This document shows, piece after piece, positions 5,324 to 5,329 of a stretch of 5,329 nucleotides of DNA. Made by a program: the position numbers and the translations under genes. The stretch is taken from the NCBI GenBank assembly GCA_947254385.1, contig CAMYCP010000101.1:1-5329 (forward strand). Reading direction: 5' to 3'. The notes beneath the pieces were generated by a model. It saw only the letters and a program-made list of their open reading frames with translations, ran no database searches and was not told the origin of the DNA. Source of the DNA: an uncultured Filifactor sp. (GTDB taxonomy: Bacteria; Bacillota; Clostridia; Peptostreptococcales; Filifactoraceae). Numbering within the stretch: position 1 is the stretch's first letter; each line of letters opens with the position of its first letter.

Positions 5324-5329
5324 TTAGGG

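Overview
The window looks like one end of a contig from a low-GC Gram-positive anaerobe (Bacillota, Clostridia or Tissierellia in the broad sense). The signs are AT-rich codon use, strong AGGAGG-type ribosome binding sites, a lipoprotein lipobox, an S-layer-homology (SLH) protein and a TRAP-TAXI transporter. I cannot name the genus. Bases 1-46 are not genomic: they match the P7 side of an Illumina Nextera library adapter, with an 8-base index and the Tn5 mosaic end. Genomic sequence starts at about 47.

Layout. From 47 to about 1270, on the plus strand, there is a sigma-A-like promoter, a short leader with a small hairpin, a gene for a secreted SLH-domain protein (204-1160), a three-copy 37-bp tandem repeat that begins in the last codons of that gene, and a rho-independent terminator. 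From about 1271 to 1653 there is no intact gene. This stretch holds several hairpins and a decayed 3' end of a tnpB gene of the IS200/IS605 (IS1341-type) family on the minus strand. From 1654 to the right end, on the minus strand, lies a three-gene operon transcribed right to left: a TAXI-type solute-binding lipoprotein (5237-4176), a DUF1850 membrane-anchored protein (4195-3668) and a fused TRAP 4TM/12TM permease (3675-1654). A -10 element for this operon lies at 5318-5323; its -35 would fall outside the window.

How the genes work together. The lipoprotein should capture an organic acid or amino-acid-like anion outside the membrane and deliver it to the fused permease, which is expected to import it using an ion gradient (Na+ in characterised TRAP systems). 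The DUF1850 protein is encoded between the two, with overlaps of 20 and 8 bases, so it is probably translated with them and may be an accessory part of the transporter. The SLH protein is a separate, oppositely oriented cell-wall unit; nothing ties it to the transporter. The operon is a known type. The less ordinary content is the adapter artefact, the gene-end duplication, the tnpB remnant and the structured leader of the transporter operon.
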